Position numbers and translations under genes: made by a program. A stretch of DNA of 13,084 bases from Isotricha intestinalis (taxonomy: Eukaryota > Ciliophora > Litostomatea > Vestibuliferida > Isotrichidae). The notes under the pieces are model-generated. The model made no database searches, was not told where the DNA came from, and was given only the letters and a program-made list of their open reading frames with translations. Numbering within the stretch: position 1 is the first letter of the stretch; each line of letters begins with the position of its first letter. This document shows positions 1 through 8,357 of the stretch, in pieces. The DNA is taken from NCBI GenBank assembly GCA_023807065.1, contig JAJJLU010004435.1, positions 1 to 13,084 of the forward strand, written 5' to 3'.

Positions 1-197
1 ACATTATCTTTTGATAATTTATTATTATTTATTACTGAACCAGAAATAGAAGATATATAATTCGATTTTATTTCTCTTGCTGTTTTAGGAATAATTTTAG
101 TATATTCTATTGAAGGAGTAACTGATATTATTTTTTTATGATTATTTCTCTTAACAATATTATTATTTGAAATATTATTATTTGTATTCTTATGATT
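1..197 (-). CDS. Probable continuation of the preceding gene in the +1 frame, running off the left edge
   Basis: Reading the minus strand from 197 to the edge gives 65 codons with no stop (NHKNTNNNISNNNIVKRN... to the edge, later including TPSIEYTKIIPKTAREIKS). In DNA this AT-rich a random frame should hit a stop about every ten codons. The Asn/Lys/Ser/Ile composition matches the gene upstream. There is no ATG in the frame, so it cannot be a separate gene starting inside the window. It joins the upstream frame exactly if one base is skipped at AAA-TAA (the T of the stop, position 198) or if the 12-A run at 205-216 truly has 11 A. No GT lies close enough upstream to make an intron a good explanation. 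The choice between sequence error and programmed shift is open. Confidence 0.65.
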
Positions 198-1851
198 ATT
201 TATATTTTTTTTTTTTATTTTTATTAATTGATATTGATTTAATAGGATTTGATATTTTATTTTCTGTATTTTTATATTTTAATCTTTCAGTTTGTAATCC
301 TTCATCACTAGAAAATAATATATCTTTATGAATTAAAGTCCTAATGTTGTTGTTGTATTTAAAATTGTTATTAAAACTATTTATATTATTTTGATTTCTA
401 AATTTTTTATTTAAAGAATTAGAAGTACTATTAGGAGATTTACTTTTACTTTTACTTTTACTTTTAGAATTTGATTTTGATTTACTTTTAGAAAGTCTAC
501 TAATATTTTTTATATTATTATTTAAACTTATATGTAATGAAGGAATATGTTTCTCAATATAATTATTTACAGGACCATTATGAAATTCGATTTTGAAGTT
601 TGAAGAATGTTTTTTTTGTAATTTTATATTTGAAAATTTTAAAGATGATTTAATATAATTACAATTATTATTATTTGTACATTTATAATATTTCTTATTA
701 TTAGCACTAAATAAAGGTTTATGTTGAATATTATTTATTCCTGTACTTTTATTTAAAGATGTCATTAATTTTGGCATTGATTTTGCTTCTTTTTTATTTT
801 CTTTATTTTCTTTAACTGTATTTTTTTTATTATTTATATTTGTTAAAGGTTTTTTAATTAATTTTTTAACTTCTGTTTTTTTTTGAATACTATTATTTGT
901 ATTATATATTTTAGATTTATTTGTTCTTTCTGATAAATAATCTTTATTTTTACTTCTGCTTTTACTTTTGTCTTCTATTTTATTATTTGATATTCTTAAT
1001 TTATTTTTTATTATTTTCGAATTATCCATTTTTTTATTTACATTCTTTATTATATTATTAGTTTTTTCTATCTTCTTTTTTAAAGGATATACATTATTTA
1101 ATCCTGATAAATTTTGTTTTGATATTTTTTTTTCATTTACTTTCTTATTTCCACTTTTTATTAATTTATTGTTAAGTTTAATTTCTTTAATAAACTTTTT
1201 ATAATGATGTTTATTTGTAGTTTGAATAGAATGAACTTTACTTATATTAAAATCTATTTTACTAGAATTTAAAAAAATATATTGACTCTGATTTTCTAAA
1301 TTAAAAGATTCTAATTCTTTTTTATTTTTCAAAGATATTTTATTTTCAAAATTACTTATTTTTTTTATTAATTTTCTAACACTTTTTTCATTTGAAGCAC
1401 TTAAAGAACTATTTTCAGATAATATAGAATTCATAATTGTATTTGAAAAAATTTGTTCATTATTTTTTTCATTATTTTCCTTTTTATTATCTTCATTAAT
1501 ATTATTTAACATTTTTTGTTTCTTTTTAATGTTTTTAAAAATTATTTTTGATTCAGATAGTGATATATAATTAGGAAATATTTTACTATTTTTTTCATAA
1601 AATTCACAATATGTTTTTATTTTAGAATAACTTTCATTTAAATTATAATATCTCTTAAAAAATTCACCAGGATCATCATATATTAAAATTTCTTTAAATA
1701 AAGATACAATATGATATTTTTGATTATATAAAATATTTGATATTATTGTTTTATTATATATATCTGGACTAAAATAATATTTTTTGAATAAATAATTATT
1801 CATATCTTTAAATCTTTTTATTTCTCTTTCTAAAGAAGATGAATTATTCAT
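196..1851 (-). CDS. Asn/Lys/Ser-rich protein with conserved-looking N-terminal domain and SK-repeat tail; 3' end probably frame-disrupted
   Basis: The frame runs 551 codons from ATG (1849-1851) to TAA (196-198). Residues 1-115 are non-repetitive and look folded. They carry a mixed hydrophobic/charged pattern with the motifs HIVSLFKEILIYDD (47-60), EFFKRYY (63-69) and FPNYISLSESK (92-102). From memory, similar N-terminal blocks occur in uncharacterised ciliate proteins, but I cannot name the family or a function. Residues from about 115 are low complexity, rich in Lys, Asn and Ser. They include an alternating Ser-Lys tract (about residues 455-475) encoded by a hexanucleotide repeat at 441-466. 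There is no signal peptide or membrane segment. The frame ends KKKKYK-stop just after a 12-A homopolymer (T run at 205-216). Similar coding sequence continues in the +1 frame to the window edge, so the true protein is probably longer than 616 residues. The Ser-Lys tract would suit a disordered, phosphorylated region. Confidence 0.8.
   Translation of the reverse strand: MNNSSSLEREIKRFKDMNNYLFKKYYFSPDIYNKTIISNILYNQKYHIVSLFKEILIYDDPGEFFKRYYNLNESYSKIKTYCEFYEKNSKIFPNYISLSESKIIFKNIKKKQKMLNNINEDNKKENNEKNNEQIFSNTIMNSILSENSSLSASNEKSVRKLIKKISNFENKISLKNKKELESFNLENQSQYIFLNSSKIDFNISKVHSIQTTNKHHYKKFIKEIKLNNKLIKSGNKKVNEKKISKQNLSGLNNVYPLKKKIEKTNNIIKNVNKKMDNSKIIKNKLRISNNKIEDKSKSRSKNKDYLSERTNKSKIYNTNNSIQKKTEVKKLIKKPLTNINNKKNTVKENKENKKEAKSMPKLMTSLNKSTGINNIQHKPLFSANNKKYYKCTNNNNCNYIKSSLKFSNIKLQKKHSSNFKIEFHNGPVNNYIEKHIPSLHISLNNNIKNISRLSKSKSKSNSKSKSKSKSKSPNSTSNSLNKKFRNQNNINSFNNNFKYNNNIRTLIHKDILFSSDEGLQTERLKYKNTENKISNPIKSISINKNKKKKYK
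441..466. repeat. Hexanucleotide tandem repeat inside coding sequence
   Basis: Four copies of TACTTT followed by TA lie on the plus strand. On the minus strand they read as alternating AAA and AGT codons for a Lys-Ser dipeptide tract. Neighbouring imperfect units extend the Ser-Lys tract on the right. Such units are prone to slippage and length change, and because they are six bases long they keep the frame. Confidence 0.8.
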
Positions 1852-2055
1852 TTAAAATATTGTATTTATTTTTTTTAAATAAAAAAAATAAATATTAATT
1901 GTTTGAAGAAAAAAATATAAATTAATAAAAAAAATAAATATAATTATTTAAATACTTTTTAACAATCAATGAAAAAATTCATTTATTATTATTCATAGTT
2001 ATGAATTATATCATGTATTTATTTGTTCTTCATCTTTCGAAAAACAATTATTTTA

Positions 2056-3678
2056 TCAATTATTATTTTTGATTTTATTAAAATTTAAAGGATAAGGAAT
2101 CTTATTTATACTATTTTTATGTTTTTTATTAGTGTTTTTAATTTCTGAATTAAATATATTTACTGATTTATTTTTTTGATGATTAATAATGTTGTTATTA
2201 TTATTTAGATTAATATTTTCTTTTTTTGAATTTAATGAACTTAAAGAATTTTGCCTTGATATTGGTATATTCATTGTAAATTTTAAAATAATTTTTGTAT
2301 TTGTTCTTTTTATTGGAGGATTATTATTTATTGGTTGAATAAAAGAATTGTTTAGATTTGTTGAGCTTTGGTGAATTCTTTTAATTCTATTATTTAATCT
2401 TTCTTCTTTTTTATTATCTTTAACTTTTTCTATTTCATCATCAATCAATTCTCTTGTAAAATCTCTTATTTTTTTTCTGCTAAAATTTTTTATAATTTCT
2501 CCTTTTCCCTCACCAAAGTTTTCTGATTGTGATTTATAATGTAAAGAATCGGCATTTCTAGAACAATTACTATTAATTAACTTAATATTATTATCATTAT
2601 TATTATCTTTATCAATTTTACTTTTAAAAGTATTAATAATAGGACTTATATGTGGAATTTGGAATTTTTCTTCTTCTTTCATATTATCAAAATATATATC
2701 TTGACTAAATCCAACATCAATATCAATATTACATTCCTTAGAATATAATTTAATAAAATCATGTTGAAAAATATCTTCAATAGAAATTCTATCTTTAGAA
2801 TTAAACTCTAACATTTTTTGAATTAAATCTTTACATTCTGGACTGATATTTTTTTTAAAAGTAAATGAATGATTTTTAATATTATTAAAAACATCATGAA
2901 TATTAAATTGATTATAATTATTATTAAAAATAAAAGGACTAAATCCATGATTTAATTCAAATAATAAGACTCCAAGAGCCCAAATATCAATTGACTTATC
3001 ATATTTTTCATTATTAATAATTTCAGGAGCCATATATTCTACAGTTCCACAAAATGTTTTTCTTAAAGAATTTTCATTTGTTAAAACTGACCAACCAAAA
3101 TCACATAATTTACAATTTCCTTCTAAATCTAATAGTATATTTTCTGGTTTTATATCTCTGTGAATTATATTATTTTTATGAAGAAAATATACAGCTTTTA
3201 ATATTTGATAAAAATATTTATATGATTCTTTTTCTGTTAATCCATTTTTTCTTTTTATCAATGAATATAAATTTCCACCTTTTATATATTCCATTATTAA
3301 ATATATTTGAGAATTATTTTCATATGTGTTATATAATCTTATTATATTTGGATGAATAATTCTACTTTGAATTTCTATTTCATTGTAAACTGTTTCTAAA
3401 GTATTTATTGTTTTCAACAAAAAAAATTTTTCCATTTTTTTTATTGCATAAAATTCATTAGTAATCTTATCTTTAGCAACATAAACCTCACTAAATGCTC
3501 CTTTCCCTAATGTTAATTGATGACCTTTAATATAAATAGGAATTAAATTTTGAAGTATAATTTTTTTATTATAATATGAATGATCAAAAAATTTTCCATT
3601 CCGATATATTATATTTAAGTTTTGTGTTTTAATAATTTTATTGTTTTGATTTTTTTCAATCATTTCATTGTTATTCAT
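2056..3678 (-). CDS. Aurora-like serine/threonine protein kinase with long Asn-rich C-terminal tail
   Basis: This 540-residue protein has a complete kinase domain at about residues 50-310. Visible landmarks are the glycine loop LGKGAFSEVY (57-66), AIK with the ATP-binding Lys80, helix-C Glu100 in NEIEIQSR, and the catalytic loop HRDIKPEN (173-180; Asp175, Lys177, Asn180). DFG follows at 193-195 within CDFGWSV, then the activation segment RKTFCGT with Thr208 in the place of Aurora-A Thr288, and APE (217-219). EIQSRIIHPNIIRLY and DFGWSV are characteristic of the Aurora/Aurora-like group, whose members phosphorylate mitotic and microtubule proteins. All catalytic residues are present, so it should be active. 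Residues after about 315 form a low-complexity Asn/Lys/Ser tail absent from animal Auroras. The stop is TGA followed immediately by TAA. Start ATG is at 3676-3678, with Met6 a possible alternative. It is divergent from the large helical gene. Group assignment is fairly sure; true orthology to Aurora is not. Confidence 0.9.
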   Translation of the reverse strand: MNNNEMIEKNQNNKIIKTQNLNIIYRNGKFFDHSYYNKKIILQNLIPIYIKGHQLTLGKGAFSEVYVAKDKITNEFYAIKKMEKFFLLKTINTLETVYNEIEIQSRIIHPNIIRLYNTYENNSQIYLIMEYIKGGNLYSLIKRKNGLTEKESYKYFYQILKAVYFLHKNNIIHRDIKPENILLDLEGNCKLCDFGWSVLTNENSLRKTFCGTVEYMAPEIINNEKYDKSIDIWALGVLLFELNHGFSPFIFNNNYNQFNIHDVFNNIKNHSFTFKKNISPECKDLIQKMLEFNSKDRISIEDIFQHDFIKLYSKECNIDIDVGFSQDIYFDNMKEEEKFQIPHISPIINTFKSKIDKDNNNDNNIKLINSNCSRNADSLHYKSQSENFGEGKGEIIKNFSRKKIRDFTRELIDDEIEKVKDNKKEERLNNRIKRIHQSSTNLNNSFIQPINNNPPIKRTNTKIILKFTMNIPISRQNSLSSLNSKKENINLNNNNNIINHQKNKSVNIFNSEIKNTNKKHKNSINKIPYPLNFNKIKNNN

Positions 3679-3787
3679 ATATTTTTTAATTCAATTTTTG
3701 TTTTTTTTAAGTAAAATTTAATTTGAATAAATATATAATATATTTATTTTTTTTTATTTATTTTTTTTGGTTTATTCTTATTTAAAA
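3679..3787. promoter_or_regulatory. Divergent intergenic spacer, presumed shared promoter region
   Basis: The 109 bases between the start codons of the kinase (minus) and the helical protein (plus) must hold the promoters or 5' leaders of both. It is almost pure A/T, with a TATA-like stretch (ATATATAATATATTTA, about 3731-3746) and T-rich runs. No specific factor site can be recognised, and TATA-like strings are uninformative in this composition. Confidence 0.3.
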
Positions 3788-6700
3788 ATGTTTAGAGCTA
3801 TTACAAATAAATTATTTGGAAAAAAAGAATTAACAGATGAAGAATTACTTTCTTCTTTTCAAAATAGTGAGAAAAATTATAAAGATTTTTGTGATAACAT
3901 ATTAAAAATAAAAACTAATTTATATAGTATTATGCTTAATGAAATTTCTAATATTAAATTTAAGAATATAAGAGAATTAGAAGAATTTGAAAAAATTTTA
4001 GATAAAAAGGGATATAATCAAGGATTAAATATCTCAATAAATAAATATAAGAAAAAATTAATATTATTAAGTAATCAATTTCAATTCTTAATAAATATTT
4101 ATAATAATTATTTACAAGATAAAGATTTAGTTCATTTTATATTTTCAAATAAATATGAAATATTTACATTTTTAATTAAAAATAAAGATAAAAATGAAGG
4201 TTTAAAAGAACTTTTATATAAAACATATTTTACAAAAGATTCATATTTAAATTTACTTGATTATTTTTTAATAATTGATAATCAAAATAACTTAAAATTT
4301 CTTCTTCCAAATGAAGAAAATGAAAAATATTTATTAGAAAATAATTCAATTCCAAAAAATATTGATATTACTAAAATAATAAAAATAATAAATAAGAAAG
4401 ACTTAAATGAACTATGGTTAAATCTTATTATATATTATCAAAGAAATAAAGAACAATTTAATACATTAAATAAATATTATCCTGAAATTAATTTTGAATC
4501 AATAAATAAAATATTAGATTTATATAATTTAGCACTTATAGTAAATTCATCAATTTCATTATATGATTTTCTTAAAAATAAAGATATTTCTAATATTTTT
4601 AAAAGTTGTGTTTTATTAGAATTTGATGTTTTTAAAAATTTAATAACAAATTTAATTACATTCACAAAAGAAAACTCAGATAAATATATTGGAATAAAAT
4701 ATGTTCCAATAAATATTTTACAATTTCTTATTCTTGATAAAGTAACAACAAAATATATAAATTATACAATTGATAAAATTATTGAAAGTCAAATTTATGA
4801 TAATAAAATAATATCAAATTTAATAATTAAATTACTTTTTCAAAATTATTGCGATACATTAAAATCTTCAATTGAACTTGCAAATATTTTAAATCATATG
4901 ACTAAATATTATAAAGAATTAACTGAATTAAGAAGAGAAGTTGATAAATCAAATGATTTTTCTTCAATATTAGATAAAAAAAATATAAAATTTTCATTGA
5001 AAAATATTATTAAATTAGAAAAAGGAAATAATGAACAAATAAAATTAGCAATATGTGATTATTTAAATAGACTTTTAGAAGAAAATATTTTAGATAACAA
5101 ATATGATATAATTGACAAAAATATTTTTGATATAAAAAAATTATTAAATTTCAGAGAAGGAATTTCCTTAGGTCAAATTTTAATTCAATTTTTTTCTATT
5201 TATTCAAACAGTTCTCCTTTTATATTAAACATAATGTCAGAAAATAAAAATTTAAATTTATCAGATAAAGAAAAAAAAGAATTAATAGATAAATTTTTAC
5301 AAGATAATTCAAATAATCCTTCTATATATGAAGAAATAGAAAAATACATAAATGAAAGTGGAAATTCTAATCCTGAATTATCTTTAAAATTAGAAAGTTT
5401 ATTAGAATATATGAATATTTCAAAAACTTTTCAACAATATCAAATTGATTCAAATTTATTAAATGAATATAATGTTAATAACTATAAAAGTGTTAAAGAT
5501 GAAATTTTAGAAATATTTCTAATTAAAGTGTTTAATATTGATGAAATAAAATCTGTTTCTGATTTTATTCAAAAAAGACCAAGTCAAGATATTCAAAATT
5601 CACTTAGATTAACAAATAATGAATATTTATATAATTTATTTTTATTTTTTGTTAAATATCAAAGAAATAATTTGTCAAATGAAATTTTAAATACTTTTAT
5701 TGAAAAAAAAGATTTAAAGCATTTTAATAAATGTATTGATAAATTATATAATGATATTTTCCAAAAGAATAATCAAAAATTTAAAGACTTTGTTAATAAT
5801 AATAAATTAAAATTGTATTTATTAGAAAATAATAATTCTATTTATTTAAATATATTAAATGATCCAATAGATTTTTCTAAAGAACAAAAAATACTTTTTT
5901 ATTTAGATAAAGAAGAAAATGATTTATTATCTATTTATTCTGTATTAAATAATAAAAAAGAAAAATACAAAGAAGATAAATATAAAGATTTAATAAATAC
6001 ACTTGATGAATTTAATAAATTAGAAAAAAAGGATAAAACATTAAATAAACTATTTGAAATTTATGATAATGGAATAAATGTTATTGAAGATGATGGTATT
6101 AATTATAATTATTCTCTTCATCCTAAATTAATTAATCTTTTGACAAAAAATAATTTAATAAATTTAATAAGTAATATTCAAATTAATTATAATTCAAAAA
6201 TCGATATTTATAAATTCTGTCTTAAAGGAAATATTTGTGGTTTATCTGATATAATGGAATATGAAAATATTAATTTAAAAAAGAATATTAATGAAAATGA
6301 CATTGAGGAAATTTTAAGATTTTTTTTTAATATTTATGATGATTTAACATATAATGAAATTGATACGATTATAAAAAATAAAATTCTTCATATTAAATTT
6401 GATAAAGAAATATTATCTAAAAATTTAATCCAATTTAATTTAAGTCATAAATCATATTTATCATATAATAACCTATTGTTCCTTTCAAATTATTTAAAAT
6501 TTAACTTATCAAAAGATGATAAAGAAAGAAAGTTATTATCTTTATTATCAAAAATAACAAAAAAAATAAATTTATTTCCTTTTATTTCAAATTTTTCAGA
6601 AGAATATCAGCATTATAAATCAATATTGGATAAATATTACACAAATTTTTTTGATATTTTAGAAAATGATAATTGTAAATATTTTGAATCTATTAAAAAT

Positions 6701-7312
6701 CCAATATCAAAATATTTACAAGTTGAAATATATAATATAATAAATATGAATAATTTTGCAACTTTAAATAAACTTCTTTCATCTTTAAAAATTGAACCAA
6801 TAAATATTTTTTTTCTTTTTTCTTTAAAAATGAGTATATCTTTTATTTCTTTAACAAGTGTAATTCCAGAAAATTTAGAATATGGAAAAAGTAATTTAAT
6901 TAATCTTTTAATGGCATTTAATCTTACAATTGAAGAAATAAAAATAATTATTGAAGATATAATAAATTTACCAAAAATAACTTATATCTTTTCAGCTTCT
7001 AAAAATTTATTATTATTAGATGGTAAAATAAAAGAAAGAATAAAAAATTATTTCCAAATTAAAGATGTTCTTTTAAAAGAATTATTTAAAATATATAAAA
7101 ATGAACTTTCTAAATTTCCTATTTTATTAAATTTCTATCAACTTTTTAAAGTAAAAAATACTATAATAAATAGTTATAATACTCAAGATGAAATTCAAAA
7201 AATGTATAATTTAATAAGAGGAATAAATGATTATAATGATCTTTATGATATTGTAAGAGATAATGATATTTTAAGAAATGAAATATATAATATTTATACT
7301 AATCAAAATTAA
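3788..7312 (+). CDS. Large all-helical protein of unknown function
   Basis: I do not recognise this 1174-residue protein. The longest open frame begins with a TTG codon at 3767, but the first ATG, at 3788 after AAAA, is the reasonable start (MFRAITNKLFGKK). The stop is TAA. The sequence is an almost unbroken series of amphipathic Leu/Ile/Asn/Lys-rich helices with short loops and few Gly or Pro, which suggests an alpha-solenoid or extended helical scaffold. There is no signal peptide and no convincing membrane segment. The most hydrophobic stretch is about residues 1001-1023 (INIFFLFSLKMSISFISL) and could be a buried helix. No catalytic motif, zinc site or internal repeat was seen by eye. Unlike several neighbours it lacks long Asn homopolymers, so most of it is probably folded. 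Candidates such as a trafficking tether, nucleoporin or cytoskeletal scaffold are guesses only. It lies 170 bases upstream of the antizyme-like gene on the same strand. Confidence 0.85.
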   Translation: MFRAITNKLFGKKELTDEELLSSFQNSEKNYKDFCDNILKIKTNLYSIMLNEISNIKFKNIRELEEFEKILDKKGYNQGLNISINKYKKKLILLSNQFQFLINIYNNYLQDKDLVHFIFSNKYEIFTFLIKNKDKNEGLKELLYKTYFTKDSYLNLLDYFLIIDNQNNLKFLLPNEENEKYLLENNSIPKNIDITKIIKIINKKDLNELWLNLIIYYQRNKEQFNTLNKYYPEINFESINKILDLYNLALIVNSSISLYDFLKNKDISNIFKSCVLLEFDVFKNLITNLITFTKENSDKYIGIKYVPINILQFLILDKVTTKYINYTIDKIIESQIYDNKIISNLIIKLLFQNYCDTLKSSIELANILNHMTKYYKELTELRREVDKSNDFSSILDKKNIKFSLKNIIKLEKGNNEQIKLAICDYLNRLLEENILDNKYDIIDKNIFDIKKLLNFREGISLGQILIQFFSIYSNSSPFILNIMSENKNLNLSDKEKKELIDKFLQDNSNNPSIYEEIEKYINESGNSNPELSLKLESLLEYMNISKTFQQYQIDSNLLNEYNVNNYKSVKDEILEIFLIKVFNIDEIKSVSDFIQKRPSQDIQNSLRLTNNEYLYNLFLFFVKYQRNNLSNEILNTFIEKKDLKHFNKCIDKLYNDIFQKNNQKFKDFVNNNKLKLYLLENNNSIYLNILNDPIDFSKEQKILFYLDKEENDLLSIYSVLNNKKEKYKEDKYKDLINTLDEFNKLEKKDKTLNKLFEIYDNGINVIEDDGINYNYSLHPKLINLLTKNNLINLISNIQINYNSKIDIYKFCLKGNICGLSDIMEYENINLKKNINENDIEEILRFFFNIYDDLTYNEIDTIIKNKILHIKFDKEILSKNLIQFNLSHKSYLSYNNLLFLSNYLKFNLSKDDKERKLLSLLSKITKKINLFPFISNFSEEYQHYKSILDKYYTNFFDILENDNCKYFESIKNPISKYLQVEIYNIINMNNFATLNKLLSSLKIEPINIFFLFSLKMSISFISLTSVIPENLEYGKSNLINLLMAFNLTIEEIKIIIEDIINLPKITYIFSASKNLLLLDGKIKERIKNYFQIKDVLLKELFKIYKNELSKFPILLNFYQLFKVKNTIINSYNTQDEIQKMYNLIRGINDYNDLYDIVRDNDILRNEIYNIYTNQN

Positions 7313-7482
7313 TAAAATAATAATTTAAAAATATATAAAAAAATCAAAAAATAAGAAAATAAATGGAGAAATAAAAATAAATTTAAATTATAATTTAATT
7401 AACAATATAAAATTTATTTTAAAAAGGAAAAAAATTTTTAAATAATAGTGTTGAATAAGCTTACCTTCCTAAAAGAAAAAAA

Positions 7483-7890
7483 ATGTCGCAATTTGAAAAC
7501 CAAGACAATAATAATGAATCTAATATTTTATTTGATTTATCTAAATTAGTGTGTATTAATAAGGTAAATCAACATCAATATTTTCTATATCATTCAAACT
7601 TAAGAAATATTTGTGTTATAATTGATGAACATGAAAAGGCTAAAAATATATCCAAGAATTCAATGATTAATTTATTTGAAATTAGTAAAGGTTATGAAAT
7701 AAAAAATATTTTTCTTCTTTTAAGTAAAGATAATAAAGAATATACAAAAATTTCACAAATTATACTTTTATTAGGATTTGAAAAGAATAAATTTTTAAAA
7801 TCTACTATTTTGGAAAAAGGAAAAAGTTTCTCTATTTTTAAAATGAAAATGGATTTTAATGAAAATGATATTGAAGATATTGATATATAA
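7483..7890 (+). CDS. Small protein with ornithine decarboxylase antizyme-like C-terminal domain (tentative)
   Basis: The frame has 135 codons from ATG at 7483 to TAA. Residues 40-125 follow the order of elements in the antizyme C-terminal domain. These are a first strand (NICVIIDE, 42-49), a helix after a Lys/Ser-rich turn (KNSMINLFEIS, 58-68), a strand (IKNIFLLLSKDN, 73-84), and a helix leading into the signature-like ISQIILLLGFE (90-100), comparable to the LLRTFxFLGFE segment of antizymes. A final strand (FSIFKMKMDF, 116-125) matches the place of FMAYTFE. Antizymes bind ornithine decarboxylase, send it to the proteasome and inhibit polyamine uptake. Their genes nearly always need a polyamine-sensitive +1 frameshift; here the frame is continuous and no upstream frame feeds it. 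The N-terminal 25 residues are Asn-rich and the tail is acidic. Identity is low, so a chance or fold-level resemblance is possible. The gene itself is likely real, with better base balance than the flanks. Confidence 0.6.
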   Translation: MSQFENQDNNNESNILFDLSKLVCINKVNQHQYFLYHSNLRNICVIIDEHEKAKNISKNSMINLFEISKGYEIKNIFLLLSKDNKEYTKISQIILLLGFEKNKFLKSTILEKGKSFSIFKMKMDFNENDIEDIDI

Positions 7891-8357
7891 ATTAATACAA
7901 AATCTTTTATTTTTAAATGTGTTTTTCATATAGAAATCATCAAAAAAATGAAAATCTGAACATTTATAAAATAATTACTTTTTTTAATTATTTTTAAAAA
8001 GTAATTATAATGTTTAAAGATTTGATTTTTTATATGCATTTCGATGATTATATATGAACACATTTGGAAATAATTTTAATTGAATAAATTATAAGTATAA
8101 ATAAGTGGTTTTTAATTTAGATTAGAGTTCATTTTAACTTTATTTATAAAATAGTTTCAATCTCTTTGTTTTTAATATCTTTAAATACATTTTTTAAAAT
8201 TTTTCACAATTTTTCACATAATAATAAAAAAATTATTTGTTACATCAATAACTAAATAATTTAAAAAAAAAATTATAAATAATAAAAAAACAAAGATAAA
8301 AAACAATAATATAAATAAATCTTAGAATAAAAAATAAATAAATATATAAAACATAAA
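7891..8357. other. Longest intergenic region (467 bases)
   Basis: No open frame here looks coding: the only long minus-strand frame is a T-rich mirror of an A-rich leader. No tRNA or rRNA was seen. The left part is taken up by a long imperfect inverted repeat (7908-8072). The middle (about 8199-8219) has a short direct repeat, TTTTCACA twice ten bases apart. The last 130 bases before the ATG at 8358 are A-rich with TATATAAA just upstream, probably the leader and promoter of the next gene. Confidence 0.6.
7908..8072. repeat. Long imperfect inverted repeat (fold-back element or structured RNA)
   Basis: The outer left arm TATTTTTAAATGTGTT (from 7908) matches the reverse complement of the outer right arm AACACATTTGGAAATA (ending 8072) with two mismatches. 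Going inward, matching blocks recur in order on both arms: CATATA, ATCATC, AAATCT and AACATT. The centre is a 13-base perfect stem, ATAATTACTTTTT (7971-7983) with AAAAAGTAATTAT (7996-8008), around a 12-base loop. The whole spans about 165 bases with bulges and small asymmetries. The shared G/C-bearing blocks (ATGTG, ATCATC) make this more than chance AT pairing. It could be a small fold-back transposable element, the relic of an inverted duplication, or a hairpin RNA. No target-site duplication is obvious. Confidence 0.65.

Noticed and set aside
196..420. An intron joining the first gene to the +1 frame at the left edge
   Set aside because: No GT donor lies in the last part of the upstream frame near the stop, while a one-base shift at the homopolymer or AAA-TAA explains the join exactly.
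1991..2006. Perfect 7-base inverted repeat ATTCATA-GT-TATGAAT downstream of the kinase
   Set aside because: It is short and nearly all A/T, so it is likely to occur by chance in this composition; not enough to call a terminator.
2017..2055. A +1 extension of the kinase past its stop
   Set aside because: It gives only about 12 codons before another TAA, as expected by chance, and TGA-TAA is a strong double stop.
3767..3787. TTG as the start of the large helical gene
   Set aside because: It adds only seven residues, lies in the A/T spacer, and nuclear genes start at ATG; the ATG at 3788 is preceded by AAAA and is the sensible start.
8122..8166. Possible second hairpin (GATTAGAGTTC with GTTTCAATCTC)
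   Set aside because: Pairing is poor beyond a few bases and needs several gaps.
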